Assembly (NCBI GenBank): GCA_000750105.3
Contig: JPHH03000040.1
Span: forward strand, 186,001 to 250,000
Reading direction: 5' to 3'
Source: Tolypocladium sp. Sup5 PDA-1
Lineage: Eukaryota; Ascomycota; Sordariomycetes; Hypocreales; Ophiocordycipitaceae
DNA length: 64,000 nucleotides
The notes under the pieces are model-generated. The model was not told where the DNA came from. It saw nothing but the letters and a program-made list of their open reading frames with translations, and did no database searches. Below, piece by piece: positions 32,955 to 42,703 of the stretch. Every line of letters begins with the position of its first letter. Positions within the stretch are counted from its first letter, which is position 1. Made by a program: the position numbers and the translations under genes.

Positions 32955-33935
32955 ATGCCTTCCAACGCCGCCCTCGACGCCCTGGGCCACGCCGTGTCCG
33001 GCTCGGCGGGCACCGCCATCTCCACGGCCGCCGTCTTCCCCCTCGACCTCGTCACGACGCGTCTCAAGGCCCAGCGCAAGCTGCGCAGCCAGGAGCACTA
33101 CGACGGCGTCGTCGACGCCCTGAGGGCCATCGTCAAGCATGAGGGCGGCGTGTCGGCGCTCTACAGCGGGCTCGGGCCCGACGTCGCTAAGTCGGTGGTG
33201 GACAGCTTCCTCTTCTTCGGCATCTACAGCTACCTGCGCAGCCGGAACCGCCACCCGAACGTCGTGCAGGAGCTCTTCATGGGCGCCATCGCGGGGGCCA
33301 GCTCCAGGGCCGTCACCACACCCATCTCCAGCGTCGTGACGCGCATGCAGATGTCGTCGGGGACGGAGACGCTGCGGGAGATGCTTGCCGACAAGCTGAA
33401 AGAGGGCGGGATTCTGGGCCTATGGTCTGGCTACTCTGCCACGCTGTTTCTTACCCTCAACCCCAGCATAACCTTTTTCGTCAATCGCCGGCTCGCCAAG
33501 CGCATCATCCCGGCCCTCGAAGAGGAGGATGTCCCCGTCGCATGGGCTGCTTTCCTGCTGGCCGCGTTCAGTAAGGCTGCTGCAACTGTTCTGACCTATC
33601 CGTTCCAGACGGGGAAAACGAGACTCCAGATGCCCGAATCAGCCACCGATGAGTCGTCTGAAAAGGAAAAGGGCTTGGAGGAACCCCCAAAGCAACCAAA
33701 ATCCATTATTGCGCGACTCCTTGAGTTCCTCGACAAGACTGTGATCGGGGTTATTTTCCGAATCATCAAGAAGGAGGGCCTGCGTGCTCTCTATGACGGC
33801 CTACAAGGCGAGCTGCTCAAGGGCTTCTTCAGCCACGGCTTGACCATGCTCACAAAGGGCATGCTCCATCGCCTAGTCATTCGTCTCTGGGTCTTGTCGC
33901 AACCACATCTGCGTAAAAGTCTCCAGAGAAAGTGA
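32955..33935 (+). CDS. ant1: Mitochondrial-carrier-family protein, peroxisomal Ant1/PMP47 type
   Basis: An intronless 326-aa carrier. The closest match in my knowledge is the peroxisomal adenine nucleotide transporter group (Ant1/PMP47/PMP34), which exchanges ATP for AMP to support fatty-acid activation inside peroxisomes. Three carrier repeats are visible. The first has the full signature PLDLVTTRLKAQ. In the second (TTPISSVVTRMQM) and third (TYPFQTGKTRLQM) the acidic residue of Px[D/E]xx[K/R] is replaced, as in several members of this branch. Other marks are YSGLGPDVAKSVVDSFLFFGIYSYLR in repeat 1 and LWSGYSATLFLTLNPSITFFV in repeat 2. An insertion rich in Lys/Glu (SATDESSEKEKGLEEPPKQPKS) precedes the last two membrane helices. 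It converges with the NOSIP gene with 120 nt between stop codons. Peroxisomal rather than mitochondrial location is inference. Confidence 0.85.
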   Translation: MPSNAALDALGHAVSGSAGTAISTAAVFPLDLVTTRLKAQRKLRSQEHYDGVVDALRAIVKHEGGVSALYSGLGPDVAKSVVDSFLFFGIYSYLRSRNRHPNVVQELFMGAIAGASSRAVTTPISSVVTRMQMSSGTETLREMLADKLKEGGILGLWSGYSATLFLTLNPSITFFVNRRLAKRIIPALEEEDVPVAWAAFLLAAFSKAAATVLTYPFQTGKTRLQMPESATDESSEKEKGLEEPPKQPKSIIARLLEFLDKTVIGVIFRIIKKEGLRALYDGLQGELLKGFFSHGLTMLTKGMLHRLVIRLWVLSQPHLRKSLQRK

Positions 33936-34055
33936 TGGATCATTGCGTCGGTTCGATTGCCCCACCTTGAGCGGGAAGTCTGAGTGTCTTGTACGAGAAA
34001 GTGGACAATGGCCGTATCCGCTGCGTCGTAAGAAACGCAACTTGCGCATGTCTGC

Positions 34056-35257
34056 TCAACACTGAAACGCGACGCCGGATTTCTCTACCGTACTCGATCC
34101 TCGCGCAGAAAACCCAGTGCCTTCCGACTTCAAGGTCACGAGGCCAGGAGGCAGCGAGGAGTTGGAGCCTGTTGTTTTCTTTGACGACCTGGGTTCCACA
34201 GGCGTGTCGCAAACATAGCACATCATCGGTGCCTCGGCCTCTGCAGTTGAACTTTTGCTCGGTGGAATCAAAAACTTCTTTACACAGCTCATGCAGAGGA
34301 CATGACCACACTGCTCTGTCATGACCGGGTTCGACGAATTCGAGAGCCTCTTCAGGCATGACGGGCAAGTTCTGCGCTTGTCCTGGCTGGTCGGTTGTGT
34401 TTCTTCATTAAAGTGGATGGTGACCAGTTTCTGCATGGATATCGGGTGCGGGCTGTCGTCGGGCGACGAAGGACACATGGGCATGACCTTGCTTTTCTTG
34501 TTGGCGGCGGGTAGCTTACTGTCTTGCACATCAGGGGTAAGGGATGGCGTCCAGAAGGAAGGTAGTGTTGGCTTCGCAGCCTGCAGATGCTAGTTAGAAA
34601 AGGGCTCATGCGGGTGTTGGGGGCTAAGGTAGAAGAAACTGACCTTTTCGTCTTCAATGGCCTTTCTTGCTTTGACCTTGTCTTCTGTTGCTATGCGTCT
34701 GAGCTCATCCTCGTCGAGTGCGAACTTCCTCTTGGATCCAGCGTGAAGAACCACAGCGTCTGAAGATTCGTCTCTCGCAGCAGCGATCGGTGCGGTGGCC
34801 CGCTTCTTGGTGGTAGAGAGCCCGGCCTGCGTCATCTCAAAGTCACGAATGGCCCTCTCGCGGTCCTCCTCGTCCTCGATGGCCTTGATGCGCTCGGCTT
34901 CCCGCTCAGCATCATGACGGCCCTTTTCAGCCCGCTTCAGCTCCTTCTTCTGGGTCACGAGGTTCTCAAGCGCGCACTCGCGGCAGAAGATGTCGCCGTG
35001 CGGGCAGGAGACGGGCTCTCTGGCGATGCCGAGGCATAGGCCGCAGGAGCCAAAGGGCAGGAAGGACTCGCGATTGAGGCGGGCCGAGTTGGTGCCCCAG
35101 TTTGACTTGGCCAGGGCTCGCTCGTGGGAGGTGAAGACGGCGCGGGACGTGTTTCGTTTGCCTGCAAGAGGACAGGAGTCAGCTGATGCGTGGTGCGTGG
35201 TTGCACGGCGCCGCCGCCAGAGCTCTGCGCGCCGACAGTGGACTTACTGTGTGACAT
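34056..35257 (-). CDS. NOSIP-like zinc-finger/U-box protein
   Basis: A 350-aa homologue of nitric-oxide-synthase-interacting protein, a RING/U-box-type E3 ligase that in fungi is a nuclear, spliceosome-associated protein. Three exons: a 10-nt first exon (35248..35257, MSH plus one base), then 34644..35161 and 34056..34580. The joined start MSHSKRNTSRAVFTSHERALAKSNWGTNSARL is characteristic of the family and confirms the tiny exon. The N-terminal zinc-finger part reads CGLCLGIAREPVSCPHGDIFCRECALENL. A coiled, Glu/Arg/Lys-rich middle follows (QKKELKRAEKGRHDAEREAERIKAIEDEEDRERAIRDFE region). The second Cys/His-rich module begins near residue 247 with CPSC and continues EQCGHVLCMSC and MCYVCDTPV. 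It is divergent from the tafazzin gene, with 416 nt shared. Confidence 0.88.
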
Positions 35258-35673
35258 CTTGCCTGAGCCAACGGATTGCGAAAGAATACAAGCGTGCTCA
35301 CTCGTCCGCGACAGAGCACCCGGGAACGATGCGGTGGGATAGGCGGTGTTGTCGCGCTCTCTCACCAGCAGAATGTGTGGAAACTTTGCGTGCTGAACTT
35401 GAAAGCTCACGTAGTGGCTTTTATTAGCTGGAGGTGCAGCTCACATGCGTGGGGCATGTTTATCTTATCAGTCCCGCGTCAAGCAAACACGCGGGAGGTG
35501 CCAATTTTATTGCCCCAGCACAGTCTATTTCCAACCCTGAAGTCTCACCCCCGTCCAGGTCTCCCACGCCATGCATTGAACCCGCAGGCAAACGGTGCAT
35601 TGGGCAATGGGATGAGCATCTCTCGACCCCCAATCGCCAGCAGAGCCCCATCATCATCACCACCAGCGCCGCC
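35258..35673. promoter_or_regulatory. Shared divergent promoter, NOSIP-like / tafazzin
   Basis: 416 nt between the two start codons. No specific binding motif stands out; it must contain both core promoters. Confidence 0.6.
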
Positions 35674-36832
35674 ATGTCGGGCCCAGCCCCTCCTGCCAGC
35701 CCCGGGCTGCCCTGGCGACTCGCCTCCATGGCCGTCATGGGCACCGTGGGAGCGCTCTCCAGGGGCTTCCTCTACGGCTTCAACAATGTCGAGGTTACCG
35801 GGCTGGGCCACCTCCTCGGCACGCTCGATCGACGGAAGACGCAGGGCCGGGAGCGCGGCCTGTTGACTGTCTGTAACCATGTCGCCGTGTATGGAGCGCT
35901 TGGCCTCTGAATATTGTCTTGAGCGAAGCTTACGTGCGTGACAGTCTCGATGACCCTCTCATGTGGGGGATTCTTCCCCTACGCTACGCCACCGACGTCA
36001 AGAACCTGCGATGGGGCTTGGGCGCCCATGATATATGCTTCAAGAACCGGTTCGTCAAGCCCACCCGAGCTCCAACAACGCGCCGCGCCGTCGAGCGAGC
36101 ACCTCCTGACATCCTAGCAGCGTCTCGTCCGCCTTCTTCAGCCTCGGCCAGGTCTTGCCCACGCGCCGTCTGTGGCACTCGCCGCTGGGCGGATTATACC
36201 AGCCTACCATGACGCAGGCCATCAACCTTCTGTCCAGCCCGCCCAAGTCCACAGCTGCCCCGAAACTGTCCTTCTCGACCGACGGAACGGACTCCTTTCA
36301 CTCGCCGGCTGCATATACGGCGAACCGTCATGCCTGGGTCCACGTCTTCCCCGAGGCCTGCTGCCACCAAAGTCCGGACAGCGGCCTACGATACTTCAAG
36401 TGGGGGATCTCGCGACTCATCCTCGAGAGCGACCCGGCCCCTGAATTCATACCCATGTTCATCCACGGCACCCAGTCAATCATGCCCGAGGACAGAGGGT
36501 GGCCGCGGTTCCTGCCCCGAGTCGGCAAGCGGGTGAGAGTAGTGATTGGAGAGCCCACGGACGTGGATCGCGTATTTGGCCATCATCGTGCTGCGTGGAA
36601 ACGGCTGGTAGACCGTGGCGACACAGAGCTCCTGAAACACGACCCAGAGGCTGTTCAGTTAAGGACTGAAGTCGCCAAGTCTGTCCGCCGCGAGATCGAG
36701 AAGCTCAGAGAGAGCATCGGCTTGCCCCGTGAAGAGGACGAGACGGCAGCCCTCGCCGAAACCTGGTCCAAGGAACCAAATAAGCGCAAGTTCAAGAGCC
36801 CCGTAGATGGCAGTCTTATCAATAGGCACTGA
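35674..36832 (+). CDS. taz1: Tafazzin (cardiolipin-remodelling acyltransferase)
   Basis: A 343-aa monolysocardiolipin transacylase homologue that remodels cardiolipin at mitochondrial membranes. Exons: 35674..35888, 35945..36049 and 36121..36832. Intron 1 (GTATGG..CAG) splits the catalytic motif; splicing restores NHVAVLDDPLMWG, in which His69 and Asp74 form the acyltransferase HX4D motif. Intron 2 has a weak GTTCGT donor but a CAG acceptor restores CFKNRVSSAFFSLGQVLPTRRLWHSPLGGLYQP. Further family blocks are AWVHVFPEACCHQSPDSGLRYFKWGISRLI and IPMFIHGTQSIMPEDRGWPRFLPRVGKRV. The usual FPEG is FPEA here. The N-terminal segment RLASMAVMGTVGALSRGFLYG is hydrophobic and is probably the membrane anchor. 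It is convergent with the Pho85 gene. Confidence 0.92.
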
Positions 36833-37159
36833 ACTCAAACAAAAAAGTTGTCATCAATGGCATGTCGCTTTTCTAGAGACTTGATGCGCATTATTAGTTT
36901 TCGCTAGTCATGATTCGACCGAACAAGTGTTCTACACCAAGCGTCCGCTATGTGTCAAAAAGCACGCCTTCCTCCCTGTCTAACGGTAGTTAAATCCCCA
37001 ACTCCTTGATACCTTCAGTCCATAAACAACACTTCCCAATAAAAAACAAGTCCCAACCACGAGCGGTGCATTCGTTTCAAGTCCCACGCACGGTGTCATT
37101 GACGCACGCAGGTCCCAGGGTAGTTGGCATCTGGCCATGACCAGAACAGCCAACTACAT
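36833..37159. other. 3' flank between convergent tafazzin and Pho85 genes
   Basis: 327 nt, AT-richer than the coding neighbours, probably two 3' UTRs. No other element seen. Confidence 0.5.
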
Positions 37160-38211
37160 CTAGTAGTTGTCAAAGTTTTGGGCCGGTACACTCTGCTGAT
37201 AAGCCCGCGCCTGGGCATGCAGGGCCTGCTGCTGCTGTTGCTGCTGCTGCTGCTGATGCATAACGATGTCATTGAACCATGGGTGTTGCAGGGCGTCGTG
37301 GGCGCTTATCCGCAGCTCGGGCCGTAGCTGAAGCATGCGCTGAAGCAGATCGATGCCAGTCGGGTCGATGGCGTGCAGGATGTTGCGCAGGTCCTGGGTG
37401 GCATACATTTGGAAACTGGGCTTGTACTCGGGGTACTGCGTGATGCCTGGCCAGGTGCGCTCTGTGGGCGTTCCCATGATGCGGAATATCCTGATGATCT
37501 GGTCCTCGTTGGTGGTCCCGGGGAAGAGAGGTCTGCCCGTGTACATCTCGGCCATGATGCAGCCAGCGGACCAGATGTCGATGCTCGTGTTGTACGTTCG
37601 ACTGCCCAGGAGGACATCGGGGGCTCGGTACCAGAGGGTCACGACTTCGTTGGAAAATGTGTTGACCGGGATGCCAAAGGCGCGGGCCAGGCCAAAGTCG
37701 CCAAGCTTCAACAGCCCCTTGCTGTTGATGAGAAGGTTCTGAGGCTTCAGGTCTCGGTGCAGCACTCGGTTCTGGTGGCAAAAGTCGATGCCCTTGAGCA
37801 GCTGGTACATGAAGGACTTGATGGTTGCGGGCTTGAGAGCGCCCCGCTCGCCGTGAGTGTCCATGTATCTCTTAAGGTCTCCGTCCATGTATTCGAAGAC
37901 GAGCATGAGCTTGTTCTCGGTGTGGATGACATCGTGGAGGGCGACAATGTTCTCGTGCTTGAGCTCCTTCATGAGCGAGATCTCCCGGATGGCGGTCGAC
38001 GGGGTCCCTTCTTCCGAGTCAAGGTGAATCTCCTTGAGCGCGACGAGCTCGCCCGTCTGGCGATTCCTGCCCTTGAATACCTGCGAGCGCGGCGTCAGTC
38101 TCGTCACAGAGGGGTGGTTGCGGGCAGTGCGGGTAGACTCACCGTCGCATAAGTGCCTTCGCCGAGCTTCTCCAGCTGCTGGAACGAGCTGGGGTGTCGT
38201 TTGCCGTCCAT
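37160..38211 (-). CDS. pho85: Pho85-like cyclin-dependent kinase
   Basis: A 329-aa Ser/Thr kinase of the Pho85/PhoA/CDK5 group, which with Pcl-type cyclins links phosphate and nutrient status to growth. Exon 1 is 38143..38211, exon 2 is 37160..38080; the 62-nt intron (GTGAGT..CAG) splits the glycine loop, joined as LGEGTYATVFKGRN. Visible signatures: VALKEI with Lys39, the cyclin-binding helix TPSTAIREISL (50-59, PSTAIRE in place of the Cdk1 PSTAIR sequence context), VLHRDLKPQN, LGDFGLARAFGIPVNTFSNEVVTLWYRAPDVLLG and the GDLKRYMDTHG stretch. The C-terminus carries a ten-glutamine tract (about 37228-37257) followed by ALHAQARAYQQSVPAQNFDNY, a non-conserved tail common in filamentous fungi. It is divergent from the septin-like gene, 509 nt between starts. 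Confidence 0.95.
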
Positions 38212-38720
38212 TGTGAGAGCCGGAATCAAGCAGCTCAGAGCCAAGCGCCTTGTGTTGTGGACTGGGTTGGGAGGGTGGCAGAAGTTGACTGCCTCCTTGC
38301 AACCAGGCTGGAGTCGCTCTGAAGTCTGAGCCCAGCGTCTAATACTACCGTCAGCGAAGGGAGAGGGGCGATGCTTCGCAAAGCCGGTATGCGCTGTAAG
38401 GGCATGTGCTGTGGAGCATCTTTCACGCGCAAGCTCATGCGCTAAGCGGGATAATTGTCCTATCGATAACACTCCCTCCCCCGCGCTCGCAGGCGAGACA
38501 GGCTCCACAGTACCCTGTTATCGTGGGGAACGCAACGTCAGGCGCTGGGCGATAAGACAACTACTGATCGTAGCGACTACCTACGAAGCACCGACTCCGC
38601 TGCAGCATCACCCCATCACTCCATTCCCTCTCCTTCACCCAAATACGCCCCAGCCTTTGTTCTGATCGCTTCAGAGGCAACGAATACCCTCGTATTATTG
38701 CTGGACTCGACTCGTCCAGG
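38212..38720. promoter_or_regulatory. Shared divergent promoter, Pho85 / septin-like GTPase
   Basis: 509 nt between start codons. No strong TATA box; no distinct repeat. Confidence 0.55.
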
Positions 38721-41007
38721 ATGAGGCCAGTTCCGGCCCCAGCGGACGCATTGGGCAGCCGAGGCACGCGCAGTGCCGACCCAGAGGTCTTGTCTCCCAA
38801 CACGCCCATGGCACCACTGAGCTGCCTCATCACGACCGAAGCGGATCTCGATTCCGCCCTTGATTCTGCCGAGCTGGAGCCTCGCGCACGGAGTCGTGTT
38901 TGCAAGCAGAGCCGCAGCTCCAGTCCATCACTATCCAACCGCTCCGGACGCCGACTGCGACAAGCCTCCCCATCCTTGTCGTCGGACATGGACCTCGGCA
39001 TCTCGCAGCCCATGACGCCCGTCTTCACGGGTGCCTTTGGCCCCGGATCGGCCATCAGTATTCCTTCCTCTCCCGGGAACGCATCAAGCATCTCTCTGTC
39101 GGAAGAGCCCGGCAGCATTGCAGCGAGCTTCGCCGAGCTCTCCCCTAGTCGGTCGCCTCATCAACGGCCCGCTGCCAGCATCGTGGGGAGTACAGTACCG
39201 CAGCTCGTCATGCCCAGCCTCAATGTTCCCCGCCGCCGTCCTTTCTCGGAAGTGGGTAAGTCCCTGGGGAAGCTCAAGCTCCTGGTCACGGGTCAAGCAG
39301 GTAGATTATGCCATATCCATTGAGAACTGCAAGCAACGTTACTGATTGACGGAGCAGGCATCGGCAAGACATCTCTGATTCTCTCCATGGCTCAGTGCTG
39401 TGACCATATTGTACACATGGATTCTGTCAACCCATCCACAGCCCACAAAGTGGCGGAGATTCACGCCAGCACGCGGCCTCATCCTTGGTGGCGCGCTGAT
39501 CTGGATCCTGCGACGTACATCAAAAGACGGAGAATATCTTCAACAACAGACGAAATTCTTGACAGGAACTTGTGTTTTGTTGATTGCCCAGCGCCCCGAG
39601 ATGATACGAAGGCAAGCCGCACATCGAATATAACTAGGTCGGATCAGCTAACATATCCAGGCCTCGCAGCCGGTGGTTCAATATGTTGAATCAGAGTTGC
39701 TTCGGCTTTGTGATAAGTCAATAGAAGACCCAGACCTGTGCGCCCTCTTAAGTGGCGGGGGCGAGTCAACTGTTGACGGCGTGCTGTACATGTTACCACA
39801 TACCGGTAAGCTCAGGATACTTTGCTCGTCTCAGTCTACTCGAAGCTAATACAGTTCAGGTCCGGATCCCGCCGACATAAAATGCATAAAAAGTCTGCAA
39901 GGGATGACGAACATCATCCCATTACTTGCACGAGCAGATGAGCTCACCGACGAGGAAATAGGGCTGTCCAGGGACATGATAAGGCAGTCGCTCGGCGATG
40001 AAGACCTCGAATACTTCTCCTTCGCAAACCCTGAGCCCGCCCGGGAGCTGGAGCTTCCAAACATATACACGGTATCCAGTGCAACTCAGCCCGATCGTGA
40101 CACCATAGATGCGAGCATTCTCATGAGCTCTGAATATTTGCAGCCGTTGGTGACTACGGAGCTTGAGGAGCTGGTCCACCGCATCTTCTCTCTAGATGGC
40201 AGCTCATGGCTTCGACACTCTGCTGCCGTCAAGTCTGTGAACTGGCGGCGGCGCTGGCTTCGAGACAGCACGTCGCGTTCTGCGTTGGCCTACCGGCGTC
40301 TAACATATGACGGGGCCCTGGTTCCTTATGCGGTGACAAACCCGTACATCGAAAGTCGGTACTGGAGCCGGATAGAAGTGTCCAGCTGGGCAGAGGGCTT
40401 ACGCCAAAGCCTGGATTCGGAGAGATTTGATCGTTCTCGGCAATTCTTAGGTCCAGAAATTGCCCGGCGCGGGATGCCTCTTGCAAAGACGACGAGGCAG
40501 CGCCAGAGACGACCCCGGCGTCGCCTTGTCGCGCAACCCATCAACACCAACCATCAGGATCCGCTAGGGCTTCTGGAGCTAGCGAGCCAGATAAAGCACG
40601 GCGGGAGCATCACCCTGGAGTTGCTGAGCAGCCTCGGGATTCTGGGCTGTCTCGCTGCGTGGCTCATCCGACCTGAGCTGGCACACCATTGGGACGTGAG
40701 GCTGTCGCCAACCTGGTGCTTGACAACATGTTGATCAGCCCAGGATACTAAGGAGGTGGCATATCATCGCCGGGCCCTGTCGAACCTTTCGTTTAAATTT
40801 TTGGTTGAAGAGGACTCTGTGCCTGTGCGGCGGTTGCAAGGCCAATGCCAGTCCTCGTCGTGCAACGAGTCAGTTATTCGCATGTGGATGTCGAATGATC
40901 CATCAAGCCTAGTCCTGGTCGAATCTACGGACTGTGGGCAGGCAGAGTGCGCGCTGGCTGGCTCTGATGCTCGTGACTTTGAGCATGGCATCACTCGCCA
41001 GTTATGA
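38721..41007 (+). CDS. Divergent septin-like GTPase with C-terminal hydrophobic segment
   Basis: A 692-aa protein with a septin-type GTPase domain. Exons: 38721..39300, 39358..39611, 39661..39805, 39860..40695 and 40744..41007. The first 180 residues are Ser/Pro-rich and probably disordered. G1 is GQAGIGKTS (191-199), restored by intron 1. The G3 position reads FVDCPAPRDD rather than DTPG. G4 is LLARADELT (about 346-354). The blocks PVVQYVESELLRL and TTELEELVHRIFSLDG are septin-like. Intron 2 (39612..39660) uses a GC donor (AAG|GCAAGC) with a CTAAC branch site and CAG acceptor. Residues about 578-600 (LELLSSLGILGCLAAWLI) are hydrophobic enough for a membrane or membrane-inserting helix, unusual for septins. 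The last intron (GTGAGG..CAG) is less certain; without it the protein stops 13 residues after Asp at 40695. Canonical septins form filaments; this one may be membrane-bound and not polymerise (inference). Confidence 0.78.
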
Positions 41008-41533
41008 AGTCGAATCTTGTACCATATGCTCGTACATAATACCCCCTAGTCTAGCTTCTGGCTTATGAATACATACACTTGAAGGAGCAGTTTCCACTAG
41101 GCTACCAGTCACACATTTGCAGATGGGCAGCTACATTGCGTGCTCCACCAAGCCTACGGAATCGCCGGTTTTCATTGCTCATACCATAGCGGTTTAATTT
41201 CGCAAACTATCATACATGTAGGGGATTGCCCGTACCTCCCTCGCTTGCCAGTCTGGTGCGTTTCTCCTGCGACAGGGGTATCGAGGTGCTTAAGTCGAAA
41301 CATCCGAGACGAATCACTCCACGGGTAAAGCATCTTGCTAAAGACACGCTCGAAATAATGTGCATGTTGCATCCTAGCAGCCGAAGATAGTGAGTGTTAC
41401 CGACATTCAGCGAAGCTAGACAGAGAACAAGGCAGTGCGACGGTGGTCAGCGCATCATGGGCGATGCGATCAAACGGTTCAAGCATTCCGTGAGCAGCAG
41501 AGCAGTCTGGTTCTCTCGTACGCAAATGCCCCC
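41008..41533. other. 3' flank between convergent septin-like and AhpC/TSA-like genes
   Basis: 526 nt, AT-richer than its neighbours, no recognisable gene or repeat. Confidence 0.5.
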
Positions 41534-42255
41534 TCAAGCCGCTGGGTCAGCAACCCCGAGCGCTTCGAGAGCAGTGTCAAAGTTTGGAAGGTCCGCGGCG
41601 GTGCTGGAGATGTGCTCCCACCTCACCGTGCCATCTTCGTCGACGGCAAAGGCACCGCTCGTCTGCCAGCGACTCCCGCTCTCGGTGGGCCGGTTCCATA
41701 TGCCCTCGTCGGCGCCGAGGCGGTATGCCGAGTAGAGGGAAAACGGGTTCATCATGTGCCAGGTGCTGGAGAGGCCGAGGCCCCATTCGGCGTAGAGGTC
41801 GCGGCCCTCATCGACGATGATGTCGGTCTGCCAGACGCCTCCGACCTGAGGGACCCATCGCTCCGTGGCTTCCACCGAGGAGTGCGACACGGCGATGCAG
41901 TGGACGACGTCCTTGTGCTTGTCAGAGACGGCCGTGAGGGCCTTGAATGTCTTTTCGGCGACTGCGTTGTGTGTCAGCGAAGATAGTGAGAACTTCATGG
42001 TATTGCACAGATGCCGCTCATCGAGAGATGAGAGCAGCACTTACACGGACATCCGCAGTGGCGGAGGAAGAGGACCAGGGTCTTGCGCCCATCCGGCAGG
42101 GGGAGCCGCGACGTGGATGGTGCCTTGGATCCCACCTTTGGCGTAGGAGCAACATCCTTGGCCGCGGGTGTCTTCAGCGACTCGAGCTCGGCCCAGAGGC
42201 CCGACTTGGGAGCGTTGGACTCTGCGTTTGTTGCTGCCGTTATTGGTTCAGACAT
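41534..42255 (-). CDS. AhpC/TSA-like thioredoxin-fold protein
   Basis: A 212-aa protein of the fungal AhpC/TSA (PF13911-type) group, a peroxiredoxin-related thioredoxin fold; enzyme activity is not established for most members. Exons 42045..42255 and 41534..41961. The intron (GTAAGT..CAG) joins to give LVLFLRHCGCPFAEKTFKALTAV. The CGC motif (Cys67, Cys69) lies at the end of the first beta strand, where the peroxidatic cysteine or redox pair is expected. Later blocks are HCIAVSHSS, WQTDIIVDEGRDLYAEWGLGLSSTWHMMNP and a C-terminal GAFAVDEDGTVRWEHISSTAADLPNFDTAL, the usual order for this family. There is no signal peptide, so it is likely cytosolic. It is divergent from the Dml1 gene. Confidence 0.85.
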
Positions 42256-42703
42256 GGTGATGCTGCGACAGCGGTGCAGCGGTGTGAAAGGACACGGGAG
42301 TAGTTTGAAGAGCTGCGAAACAGGTAATAAACCGGACGCTATAGGCTAAGAGGCCGTCTCTTGCTCATCCCAGCTCAGTTGTTAAGAGGGCCCTTGCTAA
42401 GCTGCTATGACGAAATGCTTTGTTCGACGGACCCTGAAGACGCCAATGTTCGTGTATTAGGTAAGCTAGCCTCCGACGCTTGGGCACCAACCGACGCACC
42501 TACCCTATACCCAGCCTAGAAGCATCACACACACTACCGAGTGAGGAAGAATCCGATATATCGAACAAAAGCTGTCAGGCTAATCCGCCGTGTGCTCGAC
42601 GTCAAACTATAACCGGAACTATATTGCGAAAAACATCCTGGCCAGCCCGCCTTGAGGAGAAACCTAGACCTTGCTCGCGGCCTCGGCTGCGCAGAAAGTC
42701 ACC
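42256..42703. promoter_or_regulatory. Shared divergent promoter, AhpC/TSA-like / Dml1
   Basis: 448 nt between start codons; no distinct motif identified. Confidence 0.5.
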
